Source: Bradyrhizobium sp. 138 (GTDB lineage: Bacteria > Pseudomonadota > Alphaproteobacteria > Rhizobiales > Xanthobacteraceae). From it: a DNA stretch of 64,000 nucleotides. Numbering within the stretch: position 1 is the first letter of the stretch; each line of letters starts with the position of its first letter. Made by a program: the position numbers and the translations under genes. The stretch spans positions 62,001 to 126,000 of the forward strand of contig NZ_JADPKT010000091.1 of assembly GCF_023074075.1 (NCBI RefSeq), in the 5' to 3' direction. Positions 18,829 through 27,248 of the stretch are shown here, piece by piece. The notes beneath the pieces were generated by a model, which was not told the DNA's origin, searched no databases, and saw only the letters and a list, made by a program, of their open reading frames with translations.

Positions 18829-19547
18829 ACGGTTGTCGGTTGATAGTTTTGGCCCGGATTGAGAAAGCGCCGCAGCTGCTCCCTACCCTGCTCCTGCGCT
18901 GCAGCCCGTTGGGCGGATTCGAGCGTCTGTGCGCGACCTTGCGCGGCAACAGTCGCCGTAAGGTCAGCAAGCTGCTGGGCTTGCAGCGCAAGGAGCTGGT
19001 TGCCGGCCTGACTTGCCTGGAGCGCACCCGCTGCGCCCTGGCTCGCCGTCACGAGGGCGGACATCTGGATGCGGTTGGCGTCGAGATTGCCAACAACGCT
19101 CGCTTGGACCCTCATGGCGTCCTGCAGTCCGGCAACTGAGTTCTGCCAGCGTGTTTGGGCATTTGCGACCAGGAGCCCATCGGACATGCTCGCCGATGCC
19201 GGCGCATAAGTGGTGGAAAACGCGCGATCGATCTGCTGGACGTCGTAGGCAATCCGCTGCGCCTGCGAGAGTAGCTGCTGGGTGCGTTGAATCGACTTCT
19301 CGAGCTGTTGCAAGGATGAATAAGGCAGGCTCGCCAGGTTCTTCGCCTGATTGATCAGCATCTGCGCTTGGTTCTGGAGCGAAGTGATCTGATTGTTGAT
19401 CTGCTGCAGCTCACGCGCGGCCGTCAGCACATTCTGAACGTAGTTGTTGGGATCGAACACGATCCACTGCGCCTTCGCTTCGCGGGGCGCTTGGATCATG
19501 GTCATGGCGATGATACTTGCTGCCAGAAGCGGGCGGATACGGCTCAT
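18813..19547 (-). CDS. trbJ: TrbJ, VirB5-like pilus-associated protein
   Basis: TrbJ is a periplasmic protein of the VirB5 class that helps assemble the conjugative pilus. The 244-residue precursor has a signal peptide ending at about REAKAQ (residue 27). The mature part starts WIVFDPNNYVQNVLTAAREL, the TrbJ hallmark, and is largely alpha-helical and glutamine-rich with coiled-coil character (QQINNQITSLQNQAQMLINQ). It overlaps the trbE stop by one base. The 3' end lies inside a tandem 17-bp repeat. Confidence 0.93.
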   Translation of the reverse strand: MSRIRPLLAASIIAMTMIQAPREAKAQWIVFDPNNYVQNVLTAARELQQINNQITSLQNQAQMLINQAKNLASLPYSSLQQLEKSIQRTQQLLSQAQRIAYDVQQIDRAFSTTYAPASASMSDGLLVANAQTRWQNSVAGLQDAMRVQASVVGNLDANRIQMSALVTASQGAAGALQASQAGNQLLALQAQQLADLTATVAAQGRAQTLESAQRAAAQEQGREQLRRFLNPGQNYQPTTVQMFH

Positions 19548-21979
19548 CAGAGCGCTCCTTGTTTGGCGAACTGCGGAATGAGATTGCAGGCCCAGCCGAG
19601 GTCGCGCGCCTTGAGCCAGCCGGTGACGAACTCGTCCCTTCCGTGCTCGGCAAGCACCCGATCAATCAAAGCCTGGTCGGCTTTGGACGAGGCGGCGGCG
19701 AAGGCGAGCGCGATTTCGCCAAGTCCGAGCTCGAACAGGCGGTTGCCGCGGCGCGATTGGCAGTAGTAGTCCCGCTTCGGAGTGGCGCGGGCGAGGATCT
19801 CGATCTGCCGGTCGTTCAGCCCAAAGCGACGGTAAATCGCCATGATCTGCGGCTCGATGGCGCGATCGTTTGGCAAAAGGATGCGGGTCGGGCAGCTCTC
19901 GATGATGGCAGGCGCGATTTTGGAGCCATCGATATCGGCAAGCGATTGGGTCGCAAACACGACCGAGGCGTTCTTTTTGCGGAGGGTTTTGAGCCACTCG
20001 CGGAGCTTGCCGGCAAAATCGGCGTCATCGAGCGCAAGCCAGCCTTCGTCGATGATGAGCAGTGTCGGACGGCCGTCAAAGCGGTCCTCGATCCGGTGAA
20101 ACAGATAGGCCAGAACTGCGGGCGCGACAGAGGTCCCGATCAATCCGTCGGTCTCGAACACCTGGACGGAGGCTTCACCCAGCCGTTCATATTCGCCGTC
20201 GAGCAAAAAGGCGTATGGACCACCGAGGCAGTAGGGCTGCAGCGCGCGCTTGAGAGCGTTGGACTGCAGAAGAACGGAGAACCCAGTCAGAGTCCGCTCC
20301 TTAACTGGTGCCGAGGCGAGTGAGGTCAACGCCGACCAGACATGATCCTTGGTCTCAGGGGTGACTTCGATCCGCTCGCGCGTCAGGATCGATGCGATCC
20401 AGTCGGATGCCCAGCCTCGCTCGCCGACATCGTCGATGCCTGCAAGCGGCTGGAGCGAGACGAATTCTGAGGATTCCAGGGCGCCGCCGAGATCATGCCA
20501 GTCGCCCCCCGTGGCGATGGCCGATGCGCGGATCGAGCCTCCGAAGTCGAACGCGAAGATCTGCGCCTCGCGATAGCGGCGGAACTGCAGCGCCATGAGC
20601 GCCAGCAGCACCGACTTACCGGCGCCCGTCGGCCCGATGACCATGGTGTGGCCGACATCTCCGACATGCAGAGAAAACCGGAATGGCGTGGAACCCTCAG
20701 TCTTACCGAAGAACAATGGGGGCGCGTTGAGGTGGTGATCCCTCACCTCTCCGGCCCATACGGCAGATAGCGGGATCATATGGGCGAGGTTCAGGGTCGA
20801 GACCGGCGGCTGGCGTACGTTTGCGTAAGTTTGTCCCGGCAGGCTGCCGAGCCAGGCTTCGACGGCATTGACCGTCTCGGCCATGCAGGTGAAGTCGCGG
20901 CCTTGTACGACCTTTTCGGCGAGGCGGAGCTTTTCGTCGGCTGCGCGAGGATCCCCGTCCCAGACCGTGACCGTTGCCGTAACGAAGACCTGTGCGATCT
21001 GATCCGAGCCCAATTCCTGGAGCGCACTGTCGGCGTCCATCGCCTTGTTGTGAGCATCGGTATCCAGAAGCGCGGAGGCCTCGTTCGTCATCACCTCCTT
21101 CAGGATCGCCGCGATCGACTTGCGCTTGGCAAACCATTGCCGCCTGATCCTGGTGAGGAGCTTTGTGGCATCTGTCTTGTCGAGCATGATCGCCCGCGTG
21201 GACCAGCGATACGGGAATGCCAGTCGGTTCAGGTCGTCGAGAATTCCGGGCGTGGTCGCGGTCGGAAAGCCCACGAGCGTCAGAACGCGCAGATGCGCCT
21301 CGCCCAGCATGGGCTCGAGACCTCCTGTCAGGGATTGATCGGCAAGCAACGCATCGAGATACATCGGAATTTCTGGCACGCGCACGCGATGCCGTTTGGT
21401 CGAGACCGTCGAATGCAGGTAGGTCAGCGTTTGCTCGTCATCGAGCCAGCCACATTCCGGCATGAAACCCTCGACGAGCTGCAGGACGCGGCCGGTCCGG
21501 TCGACAAAGCCGGCAAGCACCTCGCGCGCATCCGCTCCCGCAGCGCGATGGCTGCCCTCGTATAGCAGACGCTCCGCCACGGCCGCACTCTCTGCCGGAG
21601 GCAGATAGAGGAAAGTCAGATAGTAGCTCGACTCATAGTGGCTGCCGGCCTCCTCGAATTGCGCTTTCCGCTCCGCATCCACCAGCGCCGAGGCGACGTC
21701 CGGGAATGTATCCGGCGGATAGCGTCCTGCCGAATGCCGTTGCGCCTCGACGAAGACGGCCCACCCCGATCCGAGGCGACGGAGCGCATTGTTGAGGCGG
21801 CCTGCGACAGCAACAAGCTCGGCCGGCACTGAGCTGTCGAGATCCGGCCCTCTGAACCGGGCCGTTCGCTGAAAGGATCCATCCTTGTTGAGAATGACGC
21901 CCTCATCGACCAGGGCCGCCCAAGGCAGGAAGTCGGCAAGGCGCGTGTTTGAACGGCGATATTCGGCAAGATTCATCAT
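19547..21979 (-). CDS. trbE: TrbE, VirB4-like conjugation ATPase
   Basis: TrbE is the large inner-membrane ATPase that energises pilus assembly and transfer. I choose the start at 21979 (MMNLAEYRRSNTRLADFLPW) because this is the family's N-terminus; the upstream extension overlaps trbD. The 810-residue product has Walker A GPTGAGKSVLL near residue 450 and Walker B TLLIIDEGW near 650. Downstream are SVVFATQSLADI and the end region ELGLGEIALAFAAASSK. No lesions are visible. Confidence 0.95.
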   Translation of the reverse strand: MMNLAEYRRSNTRLADFLPWAALVDEGVILNKDGSFQRTARFRGPDLDSSVPAELVAVAGRLNNALRRLGSGWAVFVEAQRHSAGRYPPDTFPDVASALVDAERKAQFEEAGSHYESSYYLTFLYLPPAESAAVAERLLYEGSHRAAGADAREVLAGFVDRTGRVLQLVEGFMPECGWLDDEQTLTYLHSTVSTKRHRVRVPEIPMYLDALLADQSLTGGLEPMLGEAHLRVLTLVGFPTATTPGILDDLNRLAFPYRWSTRAIMLDKTDATKLLTRIRRQWFAKRKSIAAILKEVMTNEASALLDTDAHNKAMDADSALQELGSDQIAQVFVTATVTVWDGDPRAADEKLRLAEKVVQGRDFTCMAETVNAVEAWLGSLPGQTYANVRQPPVSTLNLAHMIPLSAVWAGEVRDHHLNAPPLFFGKTEGSTPFRFSLHVGDVGHTMVIGPTGAGKSVLLALMALQFRRYREAQIFAFDFGGSIRASAIATGGDWHDLGGALESSEFVSLQPLAGIDDVGERGWASDWIASILTRERIEVTPETKDHVWSALTSLASAPVKERTLTGFSVLLQSNALKRALQPYCLGGPYAFLLDGEYERLGEASVQVFETDGLIGTSVAPAVLAYLFHRIEDRFDGRPTLLIIDEGWLALDDADFAGKLREWLKTLRKKNASVVFATQSLADIDGSKIAPAIIESCPTRILLPNDRAIEPQIMAIYRRFGLNDRQIEILARATPKRDYYCQSRRGNRLFELGLGEIALAFAAASSKADQALIDRVLAEHGRDEFVTGWLKARDLGWACNLIPQFAKQGAL

Positions 21980-21987
21980 AGGCAACT

Positions 21988-22251
21988 CTAGGACCTGAGG
22001 TGGCTTGGAATACGGACGTGCCGGCGCACGACTTCCACGAAATCGGGATCGCGTTTTGCGGCCCAGATGGCGGCCATGTGGCCGACGAACCAGAGGAGAA
22101 GGCCGGCAACCCACAGGCGCAGCCCAAGACCGAGTGCCGCCGCTAACGTGCCGTTGGCGATCGCCACGGCGCGCGGCGCGCCGCCCATCAGGATAGGCTC
22201 GGTGAGCGCACGATGCACGGGCACGATAAAGCCTGCGATAGGCTCCTCCAT
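21988..22251 (-). CDS. trbD: TrbD, VirB3-like membrane protein
   Basis: The 87-residue protein starts MEEPIAGFIVPVHRALTEPI, the TrbD signature, and has two hydrophobic segments at about 30-65 (VAIANGTLAAALGLGLRLWV and LLWFVGHMAAIWAA). VirB3-type proteins accompany the VirB4 ATPase in the inner membrane. Its ATG overlaps the trbC stop codon (TAATG), so the two are translationally coupled; trbE starts nine bases after its stop. Confidence 0.93.
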   Translation of the reverse strand: MEEPIAGFIVPVHRALTEPILMGGAPRAVAIANGTLAAALGLGLRLWVAGLLLWFVGHMAAIWAAKRDPDFVEVVRRHVRIPSHLRS

Positions 22252-22577
22252 TAGATCACCACGCCGCCGCCGAAGGAGAAGAAAGACAGAAAGAAGCTTG
22301 ATGCCGCAAAGGCGATGGACAGACCGAACACGATCTGAACCAGGCGACGAAAGCCACCAGACGTGTCGCCAAATGCGAGCGAGAGCCCGGTCACAATGAT
22401 GATGATCACCGCAATAATCTTGGCGACGGGACCCTCGACCGATTGCAAAATCTGGTTGAGCGGTTGCTCCCACGGCATATTTGAGCCAGCGGCGCACGCC
22501 GGGATACTGCTCAGCCAAAGGGTCACAATTGCCGTGGCCGGAATGCTGGCGCGGCGGAGAGATGAAGGCATCGTCAT
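22251..22577 (-). CDS. trbC: TrbC, VirB2-like prepilin
   Basis: TrbC is the pilin precursor that is cleaved and, in related systems, cyclised by the TraF peptidase. The 108-residue product has a long signal region ending near PACAAG, followed by NMPWEQPLNQILQSVEGP and two hydrophobic helices (IIAVIIIIVTGLSLAFG and LSIAFAASSFFLSFFSFGGG). This is the standard pilin pattern. It overlaps trbB by four bases. Confidence 0.93.
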   Translation of the reverse strand: MTMPSSLRRASIPATAIVTLWLSSIPACAAGSNMPWEQPLNQILQSVEGPVAKIIAVIIIIVTGLSLAFGDTSGGFRRLVQIVFGLSIAFAASSFFLSFFSFGGGVVI

Positions 22578-23554
22578 GATCGGTCTCCAATTGCAGAAAG
22601 GCTGTAATCACCTGATGCTTCTAAGCCGGTGACGCGGGCGAGCTCGCTCAAGCGGCGTTCGGCGCCGCGGCCGCTGAGCACCGCGATTACGTTGATTGTT
22701 TCGGCGATAAGCGGCCGGGGGACTGTGACGACAGCTTCCTGGACTAGCTGCTCGAGTCGGCGTAGCGCCCCGAGCGCCGTTCCGGCATGGATCGTGCCGA
22801 TTCCGCCCGGATGTCCGGTGCCCCAGGCCTTGAGCAAATCGAGAGCCTCGGCTCCGCGCACCTCACCAATGGGAATTCGATCGGGACGCAGACGAAGCGA
22901 CGAACGGACCAGGTCGGAGAGCGAGATCAAGCCGTCCTTCGTGCGGAGCGCCACGAGGTTTGGCGCCAAGCACTGAAGCTCGCGCGTATCTTCGATGAGA
23001 ACGACACGGTCAGTCGTTTTAGCCACCTCGGCGAGAAGGGCATTGGTCAGTGTCGTCTTGCCGGTCGAGGTGCCGCCGGCGACCAGAATGTTCTTACGCG
23101 CGCAAACTGCATGCCTCAATGCACCGGCCTGGTCCGGCGTCATAATGCCGACTGCGACGTAATCCTCGAGGCTGAACACGGCGACCGCCGGCTTTCGGAT
23201 CGCAAATGTTGGCGCGGCCACGACCGGCGGCAGTAGCCCCTCGAATCGCTCCCCCGTCTCGGGCAGCTCGGCAGAAATCCGTGGGCTCCCGGGATGAACC
23301 TCGGCACCCACGTAGTGAGCCACCACGCGGATGATTCGCTCTCCGTCAGAAGGGGATATATTCTTGCCAGTATCCGTAAGGCCGCTCGACAGTCGGTCGA
23401 TCCACAGTCGGCCGTCGGGATTGAGCATCACCTCGACGATTGCCGGATCTTCCAAAAACCATGCGATGGCGGGCCCCAACGCGGTACGCAGCATACGCGC
23501 TCCGCGCAAGTTCGCTTCTGAATCAAAAGAATGGATCGCCACGATTTGCCCCAA
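22574..23554 (-). CDS. trbB: TrbB, VirB11-like secretion ATPase
   Basis: TrbB is the hexameric traffic ATPase at the base of the transfer channel. The 326-residue protein contains GPAIAWFLEDPAIVEVMLNP near the N-terminus, Walker A VAGGTSTGKTTLTNALL near residue 160, the Asp box RVVLIEDTRELQC and Walker B/His box GTGHPGGIGTIHAG. It is the first gene of the trb operon. A later methionine (MLRTALGP) is an alternative start. No tra-box palindrome was recognised upstream. Confidence 0.95.
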   Translation of the reverse strand: MGQIVAIHSFDSEANLRGARMLRTALGPAIAWFLEDPAIVEVMLNPDGRLWIDRLSSGLTDTGKNISPSDGERIIRVVAHYVGAEVHPGSPRISAELPETGERFEGLLPPVVAAPTFAIRKPAVAVFSLEDYVAVGIMTPDQAGALRHAVCARKNILVAGGTSTGKTTLTNALLAEVAKTTDRVVLIEDTRELQCLAPNLVALRTKDGLISLSDLVRSSLRLRPDRIPIGEVRGAEALDLLKAWGTGHPGGIGTIHAGTALGALRRLEQLVQEAVVTVPRPLIAETINVIAVLSGRGAERRLSELARVTGLEASGDYSLSAIGDRS

Positions 23555-23984
23555 GCTGCTGAGGCCGCTTCGGCGCCCTCATCTGAAGGCCAATAAAAGA
23601 TAGGTCGTGTCTTACCGCAACAAAGGGAATATGCCGTTCGTAGTCTAGCGTAGAAAAAGGAACATTTGAAAAGAGCGTCGGCTTGATGCGCCGACCCCTC
23701 GACGGCGAGGCGAGAAATCGAACCACTGTCGCTCGCGCGCGTAGGCACGATTGAGCTCCCGCTTTTGGAGGAAGCTCAAACCCGGGATAATGAACCACAT
23801 CAGCCGGCGGGCTGCCGCAGGTACCAATGCCGACGCTGGTCTGGTGCACCACCGTGAGCGTAATGACCCTGCACCATTCCCGCTGGAATCAGGCTGGCCC
23901 TGTACTGCACGACGATTGCCCCCCAGAATGCAGGTATTCAAAGAGTGATTTCTAGTCCGCAATGGCCGAGCTGAGATCGCAGAT
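23555..23984. other. Gap between dctA 3' end and trbB 5' end
   Basis: These 430 bases should contain the trb operon promoter. I see no conserved gene and no TraR-type palindrome. Overlapping minus-strand frames of about 110-135 codons exist but have no recognisable motif. Confidence 0.4.
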
Positions 23985-25283
23985 CTACTTGAGCTGCGCG
24001 TGTAGGGAGACATGGTCGAGTTCACCTTCCCACCACGACACAAACACCGCGGCAATACCGTTTCCGATGATGTTGGTAAGCGCGCGCACCTCGCTCATGA
24101 ACTTGTCGATCGAGAATACGATCGCAATGCCCGGGACGAGGTCAGGACTGACCACGGTCAATGTTGCGGCCAGGGTGACGAACCCGGCACCGGTAACACC
24201 ACTTGCGCCCTTCGAGGTGAGCATCGCCACAACCAGTATCGTGAGCTGCTGGCCGAAGTCGAGATCGACCCCGAGCGCCTGCGCGATGAACAAGGTCGCC
24301 AACGTCATGTAAATGTTCGTCCCATCCAAATTGAAAGAGTATCCTGTCGGCACCACCAGGCCAACGACCGGCTTGGAACAGCCCAGCCGTTCGAGTTTTT
24401 CCATCAACTGCGGCAGCGCGCTTTCGGACGACGACGTCCCGAGGACGATCATCAGCTCATCCTTGATGTAAACGATGAACTTTATAATAGAAAAACCGAC
24501 CAAGTGCGCGACCAGACCAAGCACAATGATCACGAAGAGCCCGGCTGTCACGTAGAACAGCGCAACCAAGCCGATGAGTTTACCGAGCGCGGACGGTCCG
24601 AATTCGCCGATAGTGTAGGCCATGGCGCCGAACGCCCCGATTGGCGCTGCCTTCATTACGATCCTAATGACACCAAACACCGCGTGTGCAGCATCGTCGA
24701 CCAGACTGCGCATCCGCTCACCCCGCTCGCCAAGCGCCATCAGCGAGAACCCGAATAGGATGGCAAACAGCAGCACCTGTAGCACGTCGCCTCGGGCCAG
24801 AGCGCCAACTACGCTATCCGGAATAATATTAAGGAGGAAATCGACCGCCTTCTGCCCTTCCGCTCTTTTGACGTAGTTGGCTACCGCCGCGGCATCAGCC
24901 CTGGGAGGCAGCCCATGGCCGGCCTGAACGAGATTGCCCATCACGAGACCAAGGATCAGCGCGAAGGTTGAAACGATCTCGAAGTAAAGTAGCGCCTTGA
25001 CGCCGACTCGGCCGACCTTTCGTGCATCCTGAACATGCGCAATTCCGGACACAACAGTGCAGAAGATGATCGGCGCGATCACCATTTTGATCAGCTTGAT
25101 GAATCCGTCACCAAGCGCTTTGACCCAGCTGTTCGTCCCCACAGCAGGCCACAACCAGCCAACGAGAACGCCAATCAGGATCGCGATAAGTACCTGGACA
25201 TAAAGAACATTGTACCAGGGGCCAGATGGCCGGAACAGGGCGGCGGCTTTGACAGAGCGGCGCTGGCGGTGATTGTGCATCAC
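23985..25283 (-). CDS. dctA: DctA, C4-dicarboxylate/H+ symporter
   Basis: DctA imports succinate, fumarate and malate; in rhizobia it feeds bacteroids and is required for nitrogen fixation. The 432-residue protein has the dicarboxylate/amino acid:cation symporter signatures GTSSSESALPQLMEKL, PTGYSFNLDGTNIYMTLA, LTSKGASGVTGAGFVTLAA and SEVRALTNIIGNGIAAVFV, with eight hydrophobic helices plus re-entrant loops. It is complete. The first 20 residues (MMHNHRQRRSVKAAALFRPS) are hydrophilic and could be partly untranslated. No sigma-54 promoter or divergent dctBD pair is visible, so regulation may differ from the chromosomal copy. Confidence 0.95.
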   Translation of the reverse strand: MMHNHRQRRSVKAAALFRPSGPWYNVLYVQVLIAILIGVLVGWLWPAVGTNSWVKALGDGFIKLIKMVIAPIIFCTVVSGIAHVQDARKVGRVGVKALLYFEIVSTFALILGLVMGNLVQAGHGLPPRADAAAVANYVKRAEGQKAVDFLLNIIPDSVVGALARGDVLQVLLFAILFGFSLMALGERGERMRSLVDDAAHAVFGVIRIVMKAAPIGAFGAMAYTIGEFGPSALGKLIGLVALFYVTAGLFVIIVLGLVAHLVGFSIIKFIVYIKDELMIVLGTSSSESALPQLMEKLERLGCSKPVVGLVVPTGYSFNLDGTNIYMTLATLFIAQALGVDLDFGQQLTILVVAMLTSKGASGVTGAGFVTLAATLTVVSPDLVPGIAIVFSIDKFMSEVRALTNIIGNGIAAVFVSWWEGELDHVSLHAQLK

Positions 25284-25816
25284 GCTCGACCGGGCGCCGT
25301 GGTACCAAAGACGGGTGACAATGAAGGCACGGCTTCGCTCAGTGTTGCCTTAGCGCGGCGCGCACAGGGCACTGACCGCTTTAAATGGCCCCGTCCGTTG
25401 CCAGGGTTTGCCGCCTCTCCCGAATGGGCTTGTGGCCAACGCGAAACGAAGTGCTGAATCCCTTCTGAAACCAGCGATAAAAACTTGAGAAAGCTTCCTT
25501 GAGAGTTGGAATTCATCAACGTCACCACCCATTTCAATCTTTTTTGGTTGTTCGAAGATGCCACCAGCATCTTGTAAGACGTCACCTTTAGCAGCCGGCG
25601 ACCACTCTTCACCTGGACAGGCATTCTCGCCGCTATCGCACCGGATCGCGACGTACGTTGAATAAACATTCACCGTAAAGAAGTTGTGGTGGTGCGGCTC
25701 GCCTGCGCCCCTCACTCGTCCTATCCTCACCTCAGGTGAATGCCCCGACATCCCCAAAGGCATCGACGTCGATCGCAAAACCACAAGGGCCGAGAAGACA
25801 TGGCCAGCAGCATTGC
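25284..25816. other. Long 5' region of dctA, no recognisable gene
   Basis: These 530 bases lie between dctA and the 3' end of the thioredoxin-like gene. Overlapping minus-strand frames of 129 and 178 codons are present, but neither has a motif I recognise and they have a non-coding look. No -24/-12 promoter with proper spacing was found for dctA. Confidence 0.4.
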
Positions 25817-27031
25817 TCACGCTGCCTCCCTTGGCGATCCCGGCCGCGGCTTTTCGGGAGCTGTGTTTTGCGGTGTCGAACAACACTCCTCGTAACAGAG
25901 CTTCTCACTCCTGTAGCTCGCCAAGGCCTGGAGGGAGCACTGCACGAGATCCCGTTTCGCTACATCCGAGGCAGGCGCTGCATCCAGCCATTTCAGCGCC
26001 ACCTCGACCAATTCGATCGCGCGATCCCTGTTACCGGTCTCGTAATAGTACCGAGCGACCGCCCCGTACGAGAGGAACTTCGCGCCCTCACTGCCTTGGG
26101 GCGGATTCGCCGCCAGGATGTGTTCGGAGAGGTCCCTGCCCATGGCAAAGCGCTCGGCATGTGGGAAACCGGAGTAGTCTTTCGCGGGGTCGAAGAGTTG
26201 GCGGATGGCCACGCTCATCCAAACCACGGATTTCTTGTCGATCGCATCGCGAACCAATTGGCGCAATACCGCCAGGCCGGCCCGCATGTCGCGTATCTTG
26301 TGAAGCAACAATTCCGCATGAAGCCCACGAAAGGTGACATCGTCCGGCATCGCAGCGAGTGCCTCCTCAACCCCTGAAAGGGCTGCCGCCCAATCCTTAC
26401 TGTTCATGGCGGCTTCAAGTCTGGCAAAAATCGGCTCCACCAGCGCTCGCTTCTGCGATAGTTCTCGCTTTCTGCGTCGACCCTTGGTTATCCTCTCCGC
26501 ATCCAGGGCTTGGGCTTCGTCGCTCACTGCCCAGGAGCCGTTCAGAAGTTTGGGCAACGCGTTATCGAGTTGCGTCGGATGGCCGATAAAGGCGAAGCGG
26601 CCGTCACGATCGATCACGAACGACGAGGGAATCCCGACAGAAAAGCTGGGATCCATCCAAAGCTTGTTCATTTCGCCGGAGTAGTCGAATGCGATCGCGA
26701 AGTTCAGATTTGGCAAGCTCTTCGTCAACCAAGCGTCCAAGCTGGCTCGCGCTTCATCTGCCGTCGAAGCTTGTTCGTGAGCCGCGATGCCTACCACCTC
26801 AACTCCGCTGCTCCTGTATTTGCTTTGCAGGATCACCAAATTCTGCATCGAGGCGATACATGGTCCGCACCACGTCGCCCAAAACTCGATGATGTATACT
26901 TTCCCAAGTTCGAACGTTGTAACGGGCTGGCCACGTAGCCAGTCCTCAACTTTGATGGAGGGAGCCGGCGAACCGACTCTCAGCACATTCTCCGCACCGA
27001 CTTGACTTGCGCTCTCAGTCACACTGGTCAT
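25817..27031 (-). CDS. TlpA/redoxin-type thioredoxin with C-terminal helical-repeat domain
   Basis: Residues about 20-165 form a TlpA/AhpC-like thioredoxin fold with the active site WCGPC at 54-58 (IIEFWATWCGPCIASMQNL) and the cis-proline region VGIPSSFVIDRDGRFAFIGH. No signal peptide is seen, so it is probably cytoplasmic. Residues 200-370 are helical with TPR-like spacing (AAMNSKDWAAALSGVEEALA; YYYETGNRDRAIELVEVALK). Such two-part proteins reduce disulfides or handle redox partners, but the substrate is unknown. It stands behind a sigma-54-type promoter at 27070-27085, which points to expression under nitrogen-fixing conditions (inference). The cysteine-containing tail near the end (KLCYEECCS) is unusual. 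Confidence 0.88.
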   Translation of the reverse strand: MTSVTESASQVGAENVLRVGSPAPSIKVEDWLRGQPVTTFELGKVYIIEFWATWCGPCIASMQNLVILQSKYRSSGVEVVGIAAHEQASTADEARASLDAWLTKSLPNLNFAIAFDYSGEMNKLWMDPSFSVGIPSSFVIDRDGRFAFIGHPTQLDNALPKLLNGSWAVSDEAQALDAERITKGRRRKRELSQKRALVEPIFARLEAAMNSKDWAAALSGVEEALAAMPDDVTFRGLHAELLLHKIRDMRAGLAVLRQLVRDAIDKKSVVWMSVAIRQLFDPAKDYSGFPHAERFAMGRDLSEHILAANPPQGSEGAKFLSYGAVARYYYETGNRDRAIELVEVALKWLDAAPASDVAKRDLVQCSLQALASYRSEKLCYEECCSTPQNTAPEKPRPGSPREAA

Positions 27032-27069
27032 TGCTCAAATTCGCTTTACCTGGCTCTGCGGAAAACAAC

Positions 27070-27085
27070 AGCAAGTCGCATGCCA
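27070..27085 (-). promoter_or_regulatory. Sigma-54 (-24/-12) promoter of the thioredoxin-like gene
   Basis: The minus strand reads TGGCATGCGACTTGCT, one base from the RpoN consensus and with exact GG-N10-GC spacing. It lies about 40 bases upstream of the gene start at 27031. It closely resembles the nifB promoter of this window (TGGCACGCGAGTTGCT). Confidence 0.75.
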
Positions 27086-27125
27086 GCCAGCGCTCATTGA
27101 TATTACGCATTTTTCGTATCATTCC

Positions 27126-27148
27126 TGTCGACCTTGCGACGCATGTCG
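27126..27148. promoter_or_regulatory. Candidate NifA-binding region
   Basis: TGTCGACCTTGCGACG (27126-27141) differs from TGT-N10-ACA only in its last base. It overlaps an inverted repeat TGCGAC-GCAT-GTCGCA. The site is about 45-60 bases upstream of the -24 element, slightly closer than usual for NifA sites. The shared GTCGCA/TGCGAC character with the nifB upstream region supports it. Confidence 0.4.
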
Positions 27149-27248
27149 CATATCCGACCAGCTGTTTGGAGCTTCTCAGGCAATCAGTCGGCCGGACGTT
27201 CTTGACGCGCCTGTAGACCGACGAGGCGGGTCACGCAGAGGGCCGAGT

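Noticed and set aside
18797..18830. A TraR-binding tra box
   Set aside because: The sequence is a direct tandem repeat, not a palindrome, and lies inside the operon.
25350..25886. A 178-codon minus-strand frame upstream of dctA as a gene
   Set aside because: It overlaps the end of the thioredoxin-like gene, has no motif and no good start; too weak to call.
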